Assembly: GCA_003663565.1 (NCBI GenBank)
Contig: QMTT01000067.1
Location: 1-5,876 of the forward strand
Length of the DNA: 5,876 nucleotides
Direction of reading: 5' to 3'
Source of the DNA: Thermoplasmata archaeon
GTDB lineage: Archaea > Thermoplasmatota > B47-G6 > B47-G6B > 47-G6
Shown here piece after piece: positions 4,749 to 5,876 of the stretch. The notes under the pieces were generated by a model, which ran no database searches, was not told where the DNA came from, and saw nothing but the letters and a program-made list of their open reading frames with translations. How positions within the stretch are numbered: position 1 is the first letter of the stretch; each line of letters opens with the position of its first letter. Made by a program: the position numbers and the translations under genes.

Positions 4749-5876
4749 CTAAGTTTTGCGCATCAAAACTATAGAAGCTATAATAACGGCTATTATTGGA
4801 GCTATGCTGATACCAAAGATCACATATTGTGATTTATTTTCGTTAGCCTCTGTTGTAGCCACTTCTTTGGTATCATTATTCTCAGCAATTTCAGTTAGGC
4901 CCTTTGGATCGTAGTTATTGTTCATCATTTTTGGATCTGCATTGTTCTTTTCATCGTCTTCAGAAAGGTTTTCTGAGCATTCACATCCTTGGGTGAGCCT
5001 TTTATCGATAGCAACTGCGATATAACTCCCTTTTACCAACTCTTCGCTAGAAAGTGTGGTGTTATGGATAATCTCTAATTCGTCTTCAGATAGTGCGGTG
5101 CTCATACTCAAGAATGCATATGTGGCCTTACTTAGGACCTCAGGGAGCCCTAGAATACCGTCAACTGGTAAGGCCATAGAGAACTCTCCGCCATATATAG
5201 GCAATTCCGTAATTTCATAGACCCACGGAGAGCTTCCTGTTCCGTACATTTTGAAGGCCCACCATCCATAGCCCTTAGAGTACCCACCGCCTTCTGGCTG
5301 ATATTTTGCGAAGGCATAATTTTCGGCAATGATATTCTCTAATCTTTCAGTAGTCCCGTTTAGTAAGTAATCTATGACAGCACTTAGAAGCTCTTCTTTA
5401 CACTCATAAAACCTCTTAAAGTCGAACCTTACCCATGAAAGGCTCATGTAAGGAGGAACATGGAACTCCACCATTTCTCCAACAGCTTCTCCCGAAAACG
5501 CGTTGAAAGTATAGTTCTTGCCGAGATATGTCAATGTGAGCGTGTCGCTTAGCTTTCCATTACTATACCTCATTATGAGATCCACGGGGTTTAATCCAGG
5601 CCCTACTATGGGAAGTATGCCAGCAGGAACCCACTCTTCTCCGTTCCAGTATTCCGCGACCCATGTGCTCTTATTCACGATGAAGCTTAGCGTAAGGTCA
5701 AACCTTTTGTAGCTCTTGTCGAAAGGTACTATTACTCCAAAGTGAGCATCTATAAATCTCATCTCTATCCCTATATGGGTCTCGTTTATGTACTTATAGA
5801 GGATTAATGCCTTATCGAAATATAAAACTGAAGGCACACTGTAGTCTTCTATATTTGCTGGCGGAGGAACGAGAAC
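4749..5876 (-). CDS. Surface protein A, C-terminal part (5' end beyond the window)
   Basis: The frame is open to the window edge, giving 375 visible residues. A GTG at 5837 is not a real start: the 13 codons before it (VLVPPPANIEDYS) align with VLVPPPEDIENYS in paralog B. About 146 N-terminal residues, including the signal peptide, are therefore missing. Visible in order: the conserved domain at 1-130 (NETHIGI, FDLTLSFIVNKS, YWNGEEWV), a helical block at 155-190 (YECKEELLSAVIDYLLNGT), PVDGILGLPEVL at 237-248 and AVAIDKRL at 287-294. A low-complexity Asn/Asp/Glu-rich stalk (about 300-349), one TM helix (350-371) and the tail LMRKT follow. Unlike B it is continuous through the B frameshift point and lacks B's helical segment before the stalk. 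It is predicted to be an outward-facing, C-terminally anchored and probably glycosylated envelope protein. The family is not recognised; a role with the nearby ABC system is only inferred from position. Confidence 0.8.
   Translation of the reverse strand, partial: VLVPPPANIEDYSVPSVLYFDKALILYKYINETHIGIEMRFIDAHFGVIVPFDKSYKRFDLTLSFIVNKSTWVAEYWNGEEWVPAGILPIVGPGLNPVDLIMRYSNGKLSDTLTLTYLGKNYTFNAFSGEAVGEMVEFHVPPYMSLSWVRFDFKRFYECKEELLSAVIDYLLNGTTERLENIIAENYAFAKYQPEGGGYSKGYGWWAFKMYGTGSSPWVYEITELPIYGGEFSMALPVDGILGLPEVLSKATYAFLSMSTALSEDELEIIHNTTLSSEELVKGSYIAVAIDKRLTQGCECSENLSEDDEKNNADPKMMNNNYDPKGLTEIAENNDTKEVATTEANENKSQYVIFGISIAPIIAVIIASIVLMRKT

Noticed and set aside
5837..5837. GTG at 5837 as start of surface gene A
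   Set aside because: The frame stays open to the window edge and the codons before it align with paralog B, so the gene begins outside the window.

Overview
The window looks like thermophilic or hyperthermophilic crenarchaeal (Thermoproteota) DNA. This is inferred from strong GAGGTG/GGAGG ribosome binding sites, archaeal TATA boxes about 27 bp before likely transcript starts, T-rich terminators without hairpins, heavy AGA/AGG and ATA codon use, and cell-surface proteins full of N-x-S/T sequons. No gene identifies the genus. Every gene that looks alive is on the minus strand, so it reads from the right edge to the left.

From right to left: (1) 5876-4749 is the 3' part of a large surface-protein gene, 'A', which runs off the window. 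It ends in a membrane anchor and a T-rich terminator. (2) 4649/4634-2756 is its tandem paralog 'B', with its own promoter and signal peptide. B is read as two overlapping ORFs because of one extra base near 3683; A is uninterrupted at the same place. (3) 2755-2683 is a short promoter region with a TATA box, two perfect tandem 11-bp repeats and a Shine-Dalgarno (SD) site. (4) 2682-737 is a three-gene operon: a six-TM permease-like protein, a small secreted or membrane-tethered beta-rich protein coupled to it by an ATGA overlap, and an ABC ATPase. The small gene also seems to carry a +1 frameshift. Skipping one base gives a longer C-terminus whose stop codon sits inside the ATPase SD.

(5) The left 736 bases hold no intact gene that I can support. 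At 538-709 (plus strand) there is a fragment resembling a ribbon-helix-helix DNA-binding protein, again out of frame with its only good start codon. Bases 1-537 are AT-rich, with short broken reading frames, one of which begins like a signal peptide.

Working model (inference): the ATPase and permease form a small ABC-2-like exporter or membrane-remodelling complex with a dedicated extracytoplasmic subunit, next to a tandem pair of anchored, probably glycosylated surface proteins that may be its partners or substrates. I do not recognise the surface-protein family. The repeated +1 disruptions (two well supported, one weaker) are the most checkable anomaly: sequencing error, real gene decay, or programmed frameshifting.
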